Source of the DNA: JAPPLB01 sp965218555
GTDB taxonomy: Bacteria > Acidobacteriota > Terriglobia > Bryobacterales > UBA6623
Direction: 5' to 3'
DNA: 64,000 bases
Assembly: GCA_965218555.1 (NCBI GenBank)
Contig: OZ244625.1
Span: 2,914,001-2,978,000, forward strand
This document shows positions 8,385-16,907 of the stretch, piece by piece. The position numbers and the translations under genes were made by a program. The notes beneath the pieces are model-generated. The model did not search any database. It was not told where the DNA came from and worked only from the letters and a program-made list of their open reading frames with translations. Within the stretch, counting starts at the first letter, position 1; each line of letters starts with the position of its first letter.

Positions 8385-10664
8385 TTACAGATGCTCGTCG
8401 AGGTATTTTTTAATCGACCGAAACAGATGCAAGCGTGCCTTCTCGCCGTGCAGGGAATGGGTCTTGCCGGGATAGAGCAGCAGGTCATATGACTTCCCGG
8501 CTTGAATTAAGGCATCGATCATCTGGATGGTGTTTTGAAGATGCACATTGTCATCGACCGTAGGGTGGATCAGCAGCAGTCGGCCATGTAACCGATCTGC
8601 TGCTTTGACGGCGGACGTTGCGTCGTAGGCATCCCCGTTCTCGCTCGGCAATCCCATATAACGCTCGGTGTAGATCGAGTCGTAGAGTCGCCAGTCCGTC
8701 ACCGGCGCCATCGCGATGCCCAGCTTGAAGAGCTTCGAGTGCGTCAGTGCGAAGCAGGTGCTGAAACCTCCGCCGCTCCAGCCCCAGATTCCGATACGCT
8801 CCGGATCGACAAAGTCCATCTTCCGGATTTGCCGCACGGCGAACTCATAGTCCTTGACGGCAACCGGTCCGTACCTCTCGCGAGCAGCCGCCTCGTACTT
8901 GTGTCCGAGCCGCGAGGACGTCCGGTCGTCGACATAAAATACCGCATACCCTTTTTGCGCCAGATATTGATGGAAGAGCGGCCTTCCGCGGCTGCCCCAC
9001 GCGTCGCGGATCGTCGGCACATGCGGGCCGCCGTACACATACATCAATACCGGGTGCCTGCGGCCTGGCTCGGACGTTCGAGGCCTGAGCAGCATACCCC
9101 GCACCAAGGCATTGTCATCGGTGGTCCACTCGATCAGTTTGGGCTCGATGAGGCCGTATTCGCTCAGCGAGGCCGCCTCATGGATGGCTGAGCTCTTGCC
9201 GCCCTCGAGACTGCGGATCTCCGCTCTTCCTGACCTTCGGAGGCTTGAATGAGAATCGAGATAGGCGGTATGGGTTGGATTGAGTTTGACGACGTGGGTT
9301 CCCGTTGTCTTCGTGAGGCGCTCTTTACTCGTACCGTCTATTTGAACCCGGTACAGATCCTTGCCCAGAGGTTGATCTTCGTTCGACGTATAGTAGACCC
9401 AACCGTTGTCCTCGTCTACGCCGTGGATGGCGCTTACTTCCCACTCCCCCTCGGTGAGGGTGGCTTTGCGCGTTCCATTGAAACCGTACACATCAATGTG
9501 TCGGAACCCGGTCCTCTCGCTGGTCCAGAGAAATCGTCGAGATGCGCGAAGAAAGGTCAGGTCGTCGGTGACGTTGATCCAATAAGGATCTGTTTCCTTG
9601 AGAATCCGCCGCTGACGCCCACGATCGGTATCGACAAATAGAAGTTGAAGCTCGTTCTGCCGGCGGTTCAAGCGCTGGATGGCGAGAGTCGTTTCATCCA
9701 CCCAGTCAATTCTCGGCGTGTATTCGGCATGTCCTTTGACCCGGAAGTAGTCGGGCCGCCTGCCGCCCCTCGGCTTTGTCTCGACAATGCCTACACGGAC
9801 AATCGGGTTCGGGTCGCCGGGCTTGGGGTAGTGCTGAAGTTCGAGCCGCGGCGCGGCCGGCGCGAGGTAGGTGATCGGGAACTCGGGAACATGGCTCTGA
9901 TCCAGTTCCAGAAAGGCGATCCTGGAAGAATCCGGAGACCAGTGATACCCCGTATGGACACCGAATTCCTCGGGGTAGATCCAATCGAGATCGCCCTGAA
10001 GCAACCTGTCGGACGCGCCGGTCGTAAGCTGTCGCTCGTCGCCTCCGTCGGCCGGCGCGAGCCAGATGTCGTGCTTGTATAGAAACGAGATCCAGCGCCC
10101 GTTCGGTGAGAACTTGGGATCGCGGACGCCCTGCTTCTCCGGGGCGATGGGCCGCGCCTTTTGCGTATCCGGATTGTAGAGATAGAGCCGGCCGCCATTC
10201 GTGAACAGCAGGGAATGCGAGTCAGGCGACCAAAGATACGAAGCCACCGCGTAACGCAGCAAACGCTCTTTCTCGCGCTCGTTCCGCGTCGACGTTTCTT
10301 TCTGCCCCAACTTCCGGAGTTGTTCGTAACTGACAAGAACCTTCTTCTCGCCGCTCTTTGCGGAAGCCACCCAGAGATTTCGCCGATCACCCTCTTCCTC
10401 GGCCAGGATGTAGCTGAGCCGGTTCCCGTCGGGACTCCACTGGAACTGGGCCGGCCGGGGGCCTTCCAGTCCGTGTTCCGAGAAAATGTCTTCGAGTCGC
10501 AAGGGCTGGGCGGCCAGGCCGGGTGGTGGTTGGATGGTCACGATTACGATCTTCAGAAATACCAAAAGCGCGGCGGCGCGGTGTCCGCCGCGCTGACGAG
10601 GCCGGCTCCGTTCTTGCAAAGCTGCTTCCCCCACCCAAGTGACAGCAAGTGATTTGATCCCCAT
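8385..10664 (-). CDS. S9-family (DPP-IV-like) prolyl peptidase
   Basis: 759 residues: a basic leader and hydrophobic segment (about residues 30-50, a probable signal anchor), an N-terminal eight-bladed propeller with WSPDG/NRLSY-type repeats (DPPIV_N), and a C-terminal alpha/beta-hydrolase domain. The catalytic triad can be placed: Ser in GIWGWSGGG (about residue 631; most family members have GWSYGG), Asp in HPTVDDNVH (about 703) and His in PGKTHSLHG (about 735). EEFG with YHWSPDS upstream matches the Glu motif that binds the substrate N-terminus in DPP-IV. Dipeptidyl release of Xaa-Pro is therefore likely. It lies two bases after the upstream methyltransferase gene, in a probable operon. Confidence 0.9.
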   Translation of the reverse strand: MGIKSLAVTWVGEAALQERSRPRQRGGHRAAALLVFLKIVIVTIQPPPGLAAQPLRLEDIFSEHGLEGPRPAQFQWSPDGNRLSYILAEEEGDRRNLWVASAKSGEKKVLVSYEQLRKLGQKETSTRNEREKERLLRYAVASYLWSPDSHSLLFTNGGRLYLYNPDTQKARPIAPEKQGVRDPKFSPNGRWISFLYKHDIWLAPADGGDERQLTTGASDRLLQGDLDWIYPEEFGVHTGYHWSPDSSRIAFLELDQSHVPEFPITYLAPAAPRLELQHYPKPGDPNPIVRVGIVETKPRGGRRPDYFRVKGHAEYTPRIDWVDETTLAIQRLNRRQNELQLLFVDTDRGRQRRILKETDPYWINVTDDLTFLRASRRFLWTSERTGFRHIDVYGFNGTRKATLTEGEWEVSAIHGVDEDNGWVYYTSNEDQPLGKDLYRVQIDGTSKERLTKTTGTHVVKLNPTHTAYLDSHSSLRRSGRAEIRSLEGGKSSAIHEAASLSEYGLIEPKLIEWTTDDNALVRGMLLRPRTSEPGRRHPVLMYVYGGPHVPTIRDAWGSRGRPLFHQYLAQKGYAVFYVDDRTSSRLGHKYEAAARERYGPVAVKDYEFAVRQIRKMDFVDPERIGIWGWSGGGFSTCFALTHSKLFKLGIAMAPVTDWRLYDSIYTERYMGLPSENGDAYDATSAVKAADRLHGRLLLIHPTVDDNVHLQNTIQMIDALIQAGKSYDLLLYPGKTHSLHGEKARLHLFRSIKKYLDEHL

Positions 10665-10666
10665 GA

Positions 10667-11380
10667 CTATACGGTCCCCGCCTGCGATGCTTGGCTCGGT
10701 CGCGGGTTAGCGCCCGCTTTGTCCGCCGAACCCACCGCCGTGAACGATTTGGTGAGGCCGAGAAACCTCTCGCATATGATCGTTGCTGAGGGAAACAAAT
10801 GCTCGAACTCATGCCGGTCGATCAACTTCGTCAGCCCCAGGAAACCGGACGCTTCCGCTGGCGTCGGCCTCGCAATCCAACCCCACAGAGTGAAGTTGCG
10901 AACGAGCCTCTTCTGCAACCGTCGCGGGAGGTAATGAATCAGTGGCGTCATCAGGTGCGGCTCGATGGGAAACCGGCGATTGGGGGTCTGCACGCAGAAA
11001 CGGCCGCCAACGCGGCGCACCTCGGCCGCGAAGGCTTTGCGGTCGGAGTCGCCGATGATGTGCTCGATGAGCGAGTTGGAGAAGACGACGTCAAATGCCT
11101 CATTTCTGAAAGGCAACCGGGACGCATCCGCCACCACCCACTTCGACGAACCGGCGCCCTCGACAGGCGGCTCGAGGTTGACAATGGTCACGGCCGGTGG
11201 GTCATCGAGGAAATCCCAATAATAGGCCAACCCTCCCGAATCAAGAACCCGTGTTGTCGATGTGACGTCAAACGCGGATGCGAACCAACGCAGCCGTTTC
11301 GTTCGGAAGTAGCGGGCGATCGGCCTGTAAAAGCGAAATAGCCTTGCTCGTCCCGCGTGAGGTGTGGCATCGCGATCCAT
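10667..11380 (-). CDS. Class I SAM-dependent methyltransferase
   Basis: 237 residues. The core reads TTRVLDSGGLAYYWDF (motif I, with SGG in place of the usual GCG), TIVNLEP (acidic end of strand 2), VVADASRLPF, then DVVFSNSLIEHI and RRVGGRFCVQTPN. That last combination is typical of the methyltransferases found in glycan or lipid biosynthesis loci. The only in-frame ATG (11380) lies inside dispersed repeat C, so the first 8-10 residues (MDRDATPHAG) are repeat-encoded and the native start may have been replaced or lie further in. It directly precedes the S9 peptidase. Confidence 0.8.
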   Translation of the reverse strand: MDRDATPHAGRARLFRFYRPIARYFRTKRLRWFASAFDVTSTTRVLDSGGLAYYWDFLDDPPAVTIVNLEPPVEGAGSSKWVVADASRLPFRNEAFDVVFSNSLIEHIIGDSDRKAFAAEVRRVGGRFCVQTPNRRFPIEPHLMTPLIHYLPRRLQKRLVRNFTLWGWIARPTPAEASGFLGLTKLIDRHEFEHLFPSATIICERFLGLTKSFTAVGSADKAGANPRPSQASQAGTV

Positions 11381-11391
11381 GAGTCCGGCGG
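11353..11391. repeat. Repeat C, half-copy 2
   Basis: 39 bp matching 12649-12687 with three differences (shared core CCGCGTGAGGTGTGGCA). It overlaps the start codon of the methyltransferase at 10667-11380. This suggests that the repeat landed at, or supplies, the translation start. Confidence 0.65.
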
Positions 11392-11612
11392 GCAGACTTT
11401 ATTAAAAGAGATCGGAATGGGAAGCGGCACGCGCCAAGTGCGGATTCGTCTCCCTCAGAGCGCTAAATCAACAAGCAGTCCGGCTCGAGATGAGCCTCCC
11501 GATGAACCTTCCCAATCCCCCTTGGCGGGTGATCGAGATAGCGGGCTGATGATGGCTCCTGCTGGATCGACGACGCTGGCAACAGCCGCATCTTGCGCGG
11601 GTCTTTACCTCG

Positions 11613-11990
11613 CTATGGTTTTCGCTTTCGATACTGGACGCCTTCGATTCCCTTGAAGTCTGCGTCCTGCGTCCACAGTTCCGCGCCGTATTGACGGGCA
11701 GTCGCGAGAATAACACTGTCGGCCGGGGGCAGCTTCAGCTCCACACTGAGCTGCGCCGCGTTCACTGCAATCTCCGCTCCCGGATCCACGACGGTTCCTT
11801 GCTGCATGACTACTGCCGCTTGAAGCGCCGCGCTCTCGTCGCGTTGCTGGAGCACCCGCTTGAATACTTCGAAGAGAGATAATGTGGGGACCACAAGCGC
11901 TTCGATGTCTTCGATAGCCCCCGCAAAGAAGGAGGCGTTCGGACCATCGGCGAAATACTCCAGCCGCGCGCTGGAATCGACGACATTCAT
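11613..11990 (-). CDS. vapC: VapC-type PIN-domain toxin
   Basis: A 125-residue PIN-domain protein with Asp5 in VVDSSARLEYF, Glu in LSLFEVFK, Asp in LPPADSVILATA and Asp in WTQDADFKG, giving the four-acid RNase site. It is preceded by an AbrB-type antitoxin whose stop overlaps this start by four bases (ATGA). The PADSxILATAR motif is typical of VapC/PIN toxins. It is the second, unrelated VapBC-type pair in the window. Confidence 0.9.
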   Translation of the reverse strand: MNVVDSSARLEYFADGPNASFFAGAIEDIEALVVPTLSLFEVFKRVLQQRDESAALQAAVVMQQGTVVDPGAEIAVNAAQLSVELKLPPADSVILATARQYGAELWTQDADFKGIEGVQYRKRKP

Positions 11991-12193
11991 ACCCGGTCTG
12001 CCTCACGTTCAACGATCGTGTCGATTCCTTTCAGGAAACCCTTCATTTGCCGGACCGGGCGCACGGGAATCAGCTCGATGCGGTCACCATAGGTGATCGC
12101 TTGGACCTTCTGGCCCGGCAGGAGGCCGAGTCGGGCACGGATCTCCTTCGGAATTACCACTTGGTGCTTGGGGGAAATAGTAACTGTTTCCAC
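11987..12193 (-). CDS. vapB: AbrB/SpoVT-type antitoxin
   Basis: About 68 residues with a clear swapped-hairpin AbrB motif: TISPKHQVVIPKEIRARLGL, then PGQKVQAITYGDRIELIP. This binds the promoter DNA, and the C-terminal tail (MKGFLKGIDTIVERE) matches the toxin-binding tail of VapB. The start is taken as GTG 12193 because GGAG lies six bases upstream and the AbrB fold begins there; a longer reading from 12349 adds residues that look non-coding. It is coupled by ATGA to the toxin. Autoregulation through the palindrome upstream is likely. Confidence 0.85.
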   Translation of the reverse strand: METVTISPKHQVVIPKEIRARLGLLPGQKVQAITYGDRIELIPVRPVRQMKGFLKGIDTIVEREADRV

Positions 12194-12224
12194 GCGATCT
12201 CCATCGATATGTCTACTGTAATAC

Positions 12225-12237
12225 CGATATTGTATCG
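12225..12237. promoter_or_regulatory. Candidate VapB operator palindrome
   Basis: CGATA-TTG-TATCG, a perfect 5-bp inverted repeat about 32 bp upstream of the vapB start codon, within an AT-rich patch. The position fits autoregulation by the AbrB-type antitoxin; binding is inferred. Confidence 0.4.
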
Positions 12238-12251
12238 ATTGGACATCACGC

Positions 12252-12455
12252 ATGTCTCGCGCCCATGACTTGTGGATGGCGCCGTTCACGCTGCCGGGAA
12301 ACTGGGGGAACTGGCCTTGCCGCTTCACGCGAAATGCGGAAGACGGCACGGACTACTTGGACGAATGGCTTCTGAACCAGGACACCGAGATTCGAAATCG
12401 CGTGCAGACCCACATCGACAGGGTCAAACTTGGAAACTTCTTACGACGCCTTTGA
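12252..12455 (+). pseudogene. Truncated HigB/RelE-type toxin fragment
   Basis: Residues from about 30 on read YLDEWLLNQDTEIRNRVQTH then IDRVKLGNF. This fits the N-terminal half of Gp49/HigB-like addiction toxins (xxxFxxWLxxLdxxtrxrIxxRldRvxlGNfGD). The frame then runs into LRRL and a stop where the family continues with GDVK and a strand-rich core. No antitoxin gene follows. The first 30 residues overlap the vapB upstream region and are not convincing. It is probably a decayed toxin gene. Confidence 0.4.
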
Positions 12456-12612
12456 ACAACGTGGGTCGAACCGGGGTCAACCTGCCGGACGCCGAAATGC
12501 TGGAACAGTGCCTCGGCGCTGCCAAAAAGTTTGTCCTTGCCCTCGTCCGATTCCTCGATTACCTTGACCTTGGCGGTATTCTGCGCCTGGACGGCGAAAG
12601 GCGGCCGTTTCT

Positions 12613-12691
12613 CCTCCGCATCCACCCAACCCGCGTCGCCTGTGCCCTCCGCGTGAGGTGTGGCAAAGCGATCCATGAGTCCGGCAGACCG
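12613..12691. repeat. Repeat C, composite copy 1
   Basis: Contains two joined half-repeats. 12613-12656 matches 14929-14972 at 40 of 44 bases (core CTCCGCATCCACCCAACCCG). 12649-12687 matches 11353-11391 at 36 of 39. The IS481-family element begins a few bases further on. No coding function is apparent. Confidence 0.65.
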
Positions 12692-12692
12692 G

Positions 12693-13643
12693 CTAGCTGT
12701 GGAACCTCAACAGGTTGTCCCCGGTCAGACCGATTCGACTGATGGGCGGGTTGGCTTTAAGACTAGCGTGTGGGCGGTGCCAATTGTAGCGGTGGAGCCA
12801 GTGTCTGAGGTGTTGGGCACGCTGGGTGGAGGTGTGATAGGTGTGGGCGTAGGCCCACTCACGTAGCGCGGTCTGGATGAAGCGTTCGGCTTTGCCGTTG
12901 GTAGGAGGGGTGAAGGGCCGGGTGAAGCGATGGCGTAGGCCGCGTTGGGCACAGCGTGCATGGAAGGCCCTGGAACGGTAACACCCGCCGTTGTCAGTGA
13001 GCACGCGGCGGACGCGGATGCCGAGGCGGTGGTAGTAGTCGAGGGCGGCGGTGAGAAAGGCCGCGGCAGTGGCGGCGGTCTGGTCGGGATAGAGCTGGGA
13101 GAAGGCGAGGCGGGAGTGGTCGTCGACGCAGACATGAAGGTATTCCCAGCCGGCGCCGGGGCTGGAGTGGCGGCGGTCCCCGGTGACGCGGTGACCGGGG
13201 CGGCGAAAGCGGCCGAGTTTCTTGATATCAAGGTGCAGCAGGTCGCCCGGGTGGGGATGTTCGTAGCGGCGGACGGGCGGCGGCGGGTCGAGGGCACTAA
13301 GGCGAGCAAGCCCCTGGCGGCGGAGGACTCGACTGACGGTAGCGGGCGCCACCCCAACAGTGGCGGCGATCTGGGCGCCGGTCCAGCACAGCCGGCGCAA
13401 GGCGGTGATGCGGCTGATGAGAGTGGCAGGTATGCTGCGGGGCGAGCGGTGCGGACGCGAACTGCGGTCGAGCAATCCGTCCGCGCCCTCAGCCCGATAG
13501 CGGGCCACCCACTTGCGCACCGTGCGTGCGCAGACCCCGAAGGCGCTGGCCACCGCCTTCGGGGTCTGGCCCTGGTCGAGAATCCGCCGGACGACAGCGG
13601 CTCGACTCTGCGGCGTCAACTTGGCATTCTGATGGATGTTCAC
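12693..13643 (-). CDS. IS481-family transposase
   Basis: 316 residues: an N-terminal helix-turn-helix pair (VASAFGVCARTVRKWVARYR and IAATVGVAPATVSRVLRR), then an rve-type integrase core with D (VDDHSRLAF), D (LTDNGGCYRS) and E (NGKAERFIQT). The DDE triad is intact, so the enzyme may be active. The stop codon (TAG, 12693-12695 on the plus strand as CTA) lies in the flanking CTAG duplication, outside the inverted repeat, so the target site completes the reading frame. Confidence 0.95.
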   Translation of the reverse strand: MNIHQNAKLTPQSRAAVVRRILDQGQTPKAVASAFGVCARTVRKWVARYRAEGADGLLDRSSRPHRSPRSIPATLISRITALRRLCWTGAQIAATVGVAPATVSRVLRRQGLARLSALDPPPPVRRYEHPHPGDLLHLDIKKLGRFRRPGHRVTGDRRHSSPGAGWEYLHVCVDDHSRLAFSQLYPDQTAATAAAFLTAALDYYHRLGIRVRRVLTDNGGCYRSRAFHARCAQRGLRHRFTRPFTPPTNGKAERFIQTALREWAYAHTYHTSTQRAQHLRHWLHRYNWHRPHASLKANPPISRIGLTGDNLLRFHS

Positions 13644-13729
13644 TTGGTCCTCCTTCCGGGAAACTTTGTGCTTGGTACCCTCAGTTTCCTCGGTTGGGAC
13701 CGAGTGAACAACCTATTGAAAGATCACAG
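12697..13729. mobile_element. Complete IS481-family insertion sequence, 1033 bp
   Basis: Left end CTGTGGAACCTCAACAGG and right end ...CCTATTGAAAGATCACAG form a 22-bp imperfect inverted repeat (16 of 22 matches). CTAG is present at both borders (12693-12696 and 13730-13733), consistent with target duplication. IS481 is known to choose NCTAGN targets, which fits. It contains one transposase gene reading leftwards. It is inserted beside repeat C and the toxin remnants. Confidence 0.85.
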
Positions 13730-13924
13730 CTAGACAACTTACAGTTCTGTATGCGTCGCCCATGTTAGTCTCGTGGATGGAAAGCGCTGTTTGGCAGAGG
13801 CCCCGCTGCCGAGAAATCTCCATGACATTTCGCTCGGAGGAGTGCTGACGCAACTCGAAGCTGCCGCCGCTGAGCATGATGCAGCAGATCGCTGCATTCA
13901 CGCGGCGTCTTAGGAGCCCTCCCT

Positions 13925-14824
13925 ATGCCTCGACCTCACATCCGCATCATGGTTGCCCGCCACTCGGCATTCTACAGCCCGCTGATCTCGACCATCGCCG
14001 CGGGTTTTCTACACAAGGAGGGCATTGAATCGCAATACGATGTCCTGCCGGCTGGAGTACGCTCACACACCTTGTTGCGAGACGGGTTTGTGGACATCAT
14101 GCAGTCCGCTCCCGGATCGAACTTCGGCCCCATGGAGCGTGGCGAGCGCGGTCTGCCGGTTCATTTTGCTCTGATTAATCGCCGGGACGGGTTCTTCCTG
14201 ACAGGCAGGCGGCGGGATAAGGACTTCAACTGGAAAGAGCTGGAGGGATCGACGCTGCTCGCCGACCATGGCCGCCAACCACTTCTCATGCTGCGATACG
14301 CCGCCCAAGTGCAAGGGGTCGATTGGGACAAAGTGAACATAGTCGACGCCGGCGATACGGAAGCCATGGATCAAGCTTTTCGATCCGGACAGGGTGACTA
14401 CATCCACCAACAGGGGCCTGCTCCTCAGCAACTCGAGCAAGACGGCATCGGCCACGTTGTCGCCTCCGTGGGAGAAGCCATGCCTGAGGTGGCGTTCAGT
14501 ACTCTCATGGCGACAAGCGAATTCCTCAAACAGCCTCTCGCAAAGACCTTCATACAGGTGTATCGCCAAGCCCGCTGCTGGGTTCAACAGAGCACCCCGG
14601 AAGAGGTAGCGGAAAAAGAAGCTTCCTGTTTCGAGGAAGTCGGGCGTGAGACCCTGGTCAGTGCGATCCGACGCTATCAGCAACTCGGCTGCTGGGACGG
14701 TCATCTCCGGATTCAACGCGATCTCTACAAGCAGGCCCTCGAAGTCTTCCTTCAAGGCGGCGCCGTCAAGCTCCGACACGCTTACGAAGACGTAGTCGTG
14801 AACCTGCCTGACGGACAGGTTTGA
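13925..14824 (+). CDS. NMT1/THI5-like (SsuA-like) substrate-binding protein without a signal peptide
   Basis: 299 residues with the periplasmic-binding-protein type 2 pattern of NMT1/THI5-like proteins: IRIMVARHSAFYSPLISTIA, a GVRSHTLLRDGFVDIMQSAPG ligand loop, GSTLLADHGRQPLLMLRYAA, and a C-terminal helical part. Family members bind pyrimidine precursors, sulfonates or nitrate for ABC uptake. This one begins MPRPHIRIMV with no signal peptide and no permease or ATPase gene beside it. It may therefore be cytoplasmic or have been recruited for another role. It lies 195 bp after the IS481 element. Confidence 0.7.
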   Translation: MPRPHIRIMVARHSAFYSPLISTIAAGFLHKEGIESQYDVLPAGVRSHTLLRDGFVDIMQSAPGSNFGPMERGERGLPVHFALINRRDGFFLTGRRRDKDFNWKELEGSTLLADHGRQPLLMLRYAAQVQGVDWDKVNIVDAGDTEAMDQAFRSGQGDYIHQQGPAPQQLEQDGIGHVVASVGEAMPEVAFSTLMATSEFLKQPLAKTFIQVYRQARCWVQQSTPEEVAEKEASCFEEVGRETLVSAIRRYQQLGCWDGHLRIQRDLYKQALEVFLQGGAVKLRHAYEDVVVNLPDGQV

Positions 14825-14928
14825 TACGCCAAAGACGAGAACCCTTTGGCAAACTCTTCGTGGCGAAGAACCGGACGGGCCGGTGCACGGACAGACATAT
14901 ATGCCGCTGCCCGGCGCTCATCGGCCGT

Positions 14929-14972
14929 CCTCCGCATCCACCCAACCCGCGCCGCCTGCGACCACCGCGTGA
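14929..14972. repeat. Repeat C, half-copy 3
   Basis: 44 bp matching 12613-12656 with four differences. It sits 14 bp upstream of the start codon of the amidohydrolase gene, in its 5' region. Confidence 0.6.
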
Positions 14973-14986
14973 TACACTTCTCCGCA

Positions 14987-16699
14987 ATGCAGAAGAAACG
15001 TTCCTTTACCCGTGGCTGCCTGCTGGCGGGGGCTGTTGCAGGGCTGGTCCTCGGCGCCTCCTGTTCCGACCCGGTGGAGTACGATGTCATCCTCCGTAAT
15101 GGCCTGGTCTACGACGGAAGCGGCGGCGCGCCGGTTCAGGCTGACGTCGCAATCCGTGGCGATACGATAGCGGCCATCGGTCAGCTCGCCGATCGCGGAG
15201 CCAAGTCGGAAATCGATGTGAGCGGACTGGCCGTCGCTTCCGGTTTCATCAACATGATGAGCCACTCTCAGGAGACCATCGTGGTCGATGGACGCGCCCA
15301 GAGCGACATCTATCAGGGCATTACGCTCGAAGTCATGGGCGAGGGCCGTTCGATGGGGCCCGTGAACGAGGCGGTCAAGCAGGACCTGCAGGAGCGAGGC
15401 GATGACTTGCCGTACGACATCGCCTGGACTACATTGGCCGAATACCTCCAACACTTGGAGACGCGAGGCGTCTCCCCCAACGTGGCCTCGTTCATCGGTG
15501 CCACGACCGTCCGCATTCACGAGTTGGGTCAGGAGAACCGTCCGCCCACGCCCGAGGAACTCGGCCGTATGCAGGCGCTTACGCGGACCGCCATGAAGGA
15601 AGGCGCGATGGGAGTCGCGTCGGCTCTGATGCAAGTGCCCGGCCCTTATGCCCGGACGGATGAGTTGATCGCGCTCGCCGCGATAGCCGCGGAGTACGAC
15701 GGCCTCTACGCCTCCCACATGCGCTTCTCCGGTCCGCGGTTGCTCGACGGCATTGCGGAGGTGATCACCATCGCAAAAGAGGCGGACATCCGAGCCGAGG
15801 TTTATCACTTGAAGGCTGTGGGCCGTGAGAACGTAGGGAAACTCGACCAGGCGATCGCCATGATCGAGCAGGCCCGCGCCGATGGCCTCCGAATCACGGC
15901 CGATGTCTACCCGTACAACGCCGGTTCCGGCGGTCTGACCGCTGCGATGCCGCCGTGGGTCGGTGAGGGCGGCCAGCAGGAGCGAGTCCGCCGGCTGAAA
16001 GATCCCGCGCTCCGCAAACGGATCGCCCGTGAGATGCTGACACCGGCCGATGACTGGGAGAACCTCTATCTCGGCGTCGGAGGACCCACCGGCTACCTGG
16101 TCGTGGGGCTGCAGAATCCCGAACTCAAGCACCTGAACGGCAAGACGGTCGCGGAGATCGGCGAACTGTGGGGCACGTCACCCGAGGAAGCGGCGATGGA
16201 CCTGATTATCAAAGACGACAGCCGCGTCATGTCGGTCGGTTTTTCGATGGCTGAAGAAAACATTCGCAAGAAGATCCCGCTGCCCTGGATGAGCTACTGC
16301 ACGGATTCTCCGGCCGTGGCTCCCGAAGGCATCTTTCTCAAGACGCACATCCATCCCCGCGCCTACGGCAGCTACCCGCGCATCCTGGCCAAGTATGTTC
16401 GCGAGGAAAAAGTGCTGAGCCTCGAAGAGGCGCTGCACAGGATGGCTGCGCTTCCGGCACAGGTCTTGAAGCTCGACCGCCGGGGAATGCTCAAGGAGGG
16501 GTACTACGCCGACATCGTCGCCTTCGATCCCGAGACCATTCAGGACCGCGCGACCTACACCGAGCCGCACCAGTTCTCGACCGGCATGGTCCACGTCTTC
16601 GTCAATGGCGGCCACGTTCTCAAAGACGGCGAACACACCGGCGCCACGCCGGGACGCTTCGTGCGCGGACCAGGCTGGAAGGCGTCAGCCGGTAGTTGA
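14987..16699 (+). CDS. D-aminoacylase-like amidohydrolase lipoprotein
   Basis: About 570 residues from ATG 14987, chosen because a lipoprotein signal peptide follows (LAGAVAGLVLGASC, lipid on the Cys). A longer frame from 14846 would read through repeat C. The body is an amidohydrolase of the N-acyl-D-amino-acid deacylase group: YDVILRNGLVYDGSG, GLAVASGFIN, YASHMR, EVYHLK, CTDS and LKLDRRGMLKEGYYADIVAFDP. The first metal-binding His is lost: canonical GFIDxHxH reads GFINMMSH here. Subfamilies with GFINML-type sequences exist, so metal use may be reduced to one site. Role: probably periplasmic turnover of acylated or D-amino-acid peptides. Confidence 0.8.
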   Translation: MQKKRSFTRGCLLAGAVAGLVLGASCSDPVEYDVILRNGLVYDGSGGAPVQADVAIRGDTIAAIGQLADRGAKSEIDVSGLAVASGFINMMSHSQETIVVDGRAQSDIYQGITLEVMGEGRSMGPVNEAVKQDLQERGDDLPYDIAWTTLAEYLQHLETRGVSPNVASFIGATTVRIHELGQENRPPTPEELGRMQALTRTAMKEGAMGVASALMQVPGPYARTDELIALAAIAAEYDGLYASHMRFSGPRLLDGIAEVITIAKEADIRAEVYHLKAVGRENVGKLDQAIAMIEQARADGLRITADVYPYNAGSGGLTAAMPPWVGEGGQQERVRRLKDPALRKRIAREMLTPADDWENLYLGVGGPTGYLVVGLQNPELKHLNGKTVAEIGELWGTSPEEAAMDLIIKDDSRVMSVGFSMAEENIRKKIPLPWMSYCTDSPAVAPEGIFLKTHIHPRAYGSYPRILAKYVREEKVLSLEEALHRMAALPAQVLKLDRRGMLKEGYYADIVAFDPETIQDRATYTEPHQFSTGMVHVFVNGGHVLKDGEHTGATPGRFVRGPGWKASAGS

Positions 16700-16704
16700 A
16701 GCCT

Positions 16705-16721
16705 GATTCGCAAAGCGAATC
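16705..16721. terminator. Hairpin after the amidohydrolase gene
   Basis: GATTCGC-AAA-GCGAATC, a perfect 7-bp stem with a three-base loop, six bases after the stop codon. No U-run follows, so it may be a Rho-dependent or mRNA-stabilising structure rather than a classical terminator. Confidence 0.4.
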
Positions 16722-16907
16722 TGCACGTCCCATGTCGGGCAGGGGTTTGCGGAGTGATGGTCATCCCTTTTGAGCGAGTGCTTCGAGAGGCTGCCGATTC
16801 CGCCAAACGCATGAAGGCGACTCTCCCCGAGAGAAGACCGACCATGCGGTTCCGCTTGCTTTCGCCTGCGGGACCGCTCCCTCACGGTCACGGCTCCCTC
16901 ATGCCCA

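Noticed and set aside
12353..12676. 107-codon minus-strand frame
   Set aside because: A middle part (VKVIEESDEGKDKLFG) looks plausible but it starts in repeat C and overlaps the toxin relic; no family likeness.
12945..13733. Plus-strand frame opposite the IS481 transposase
   Set aside because: Gly/Ala/Val-rich shadow; the transposase on the other strand has a DDE triad.
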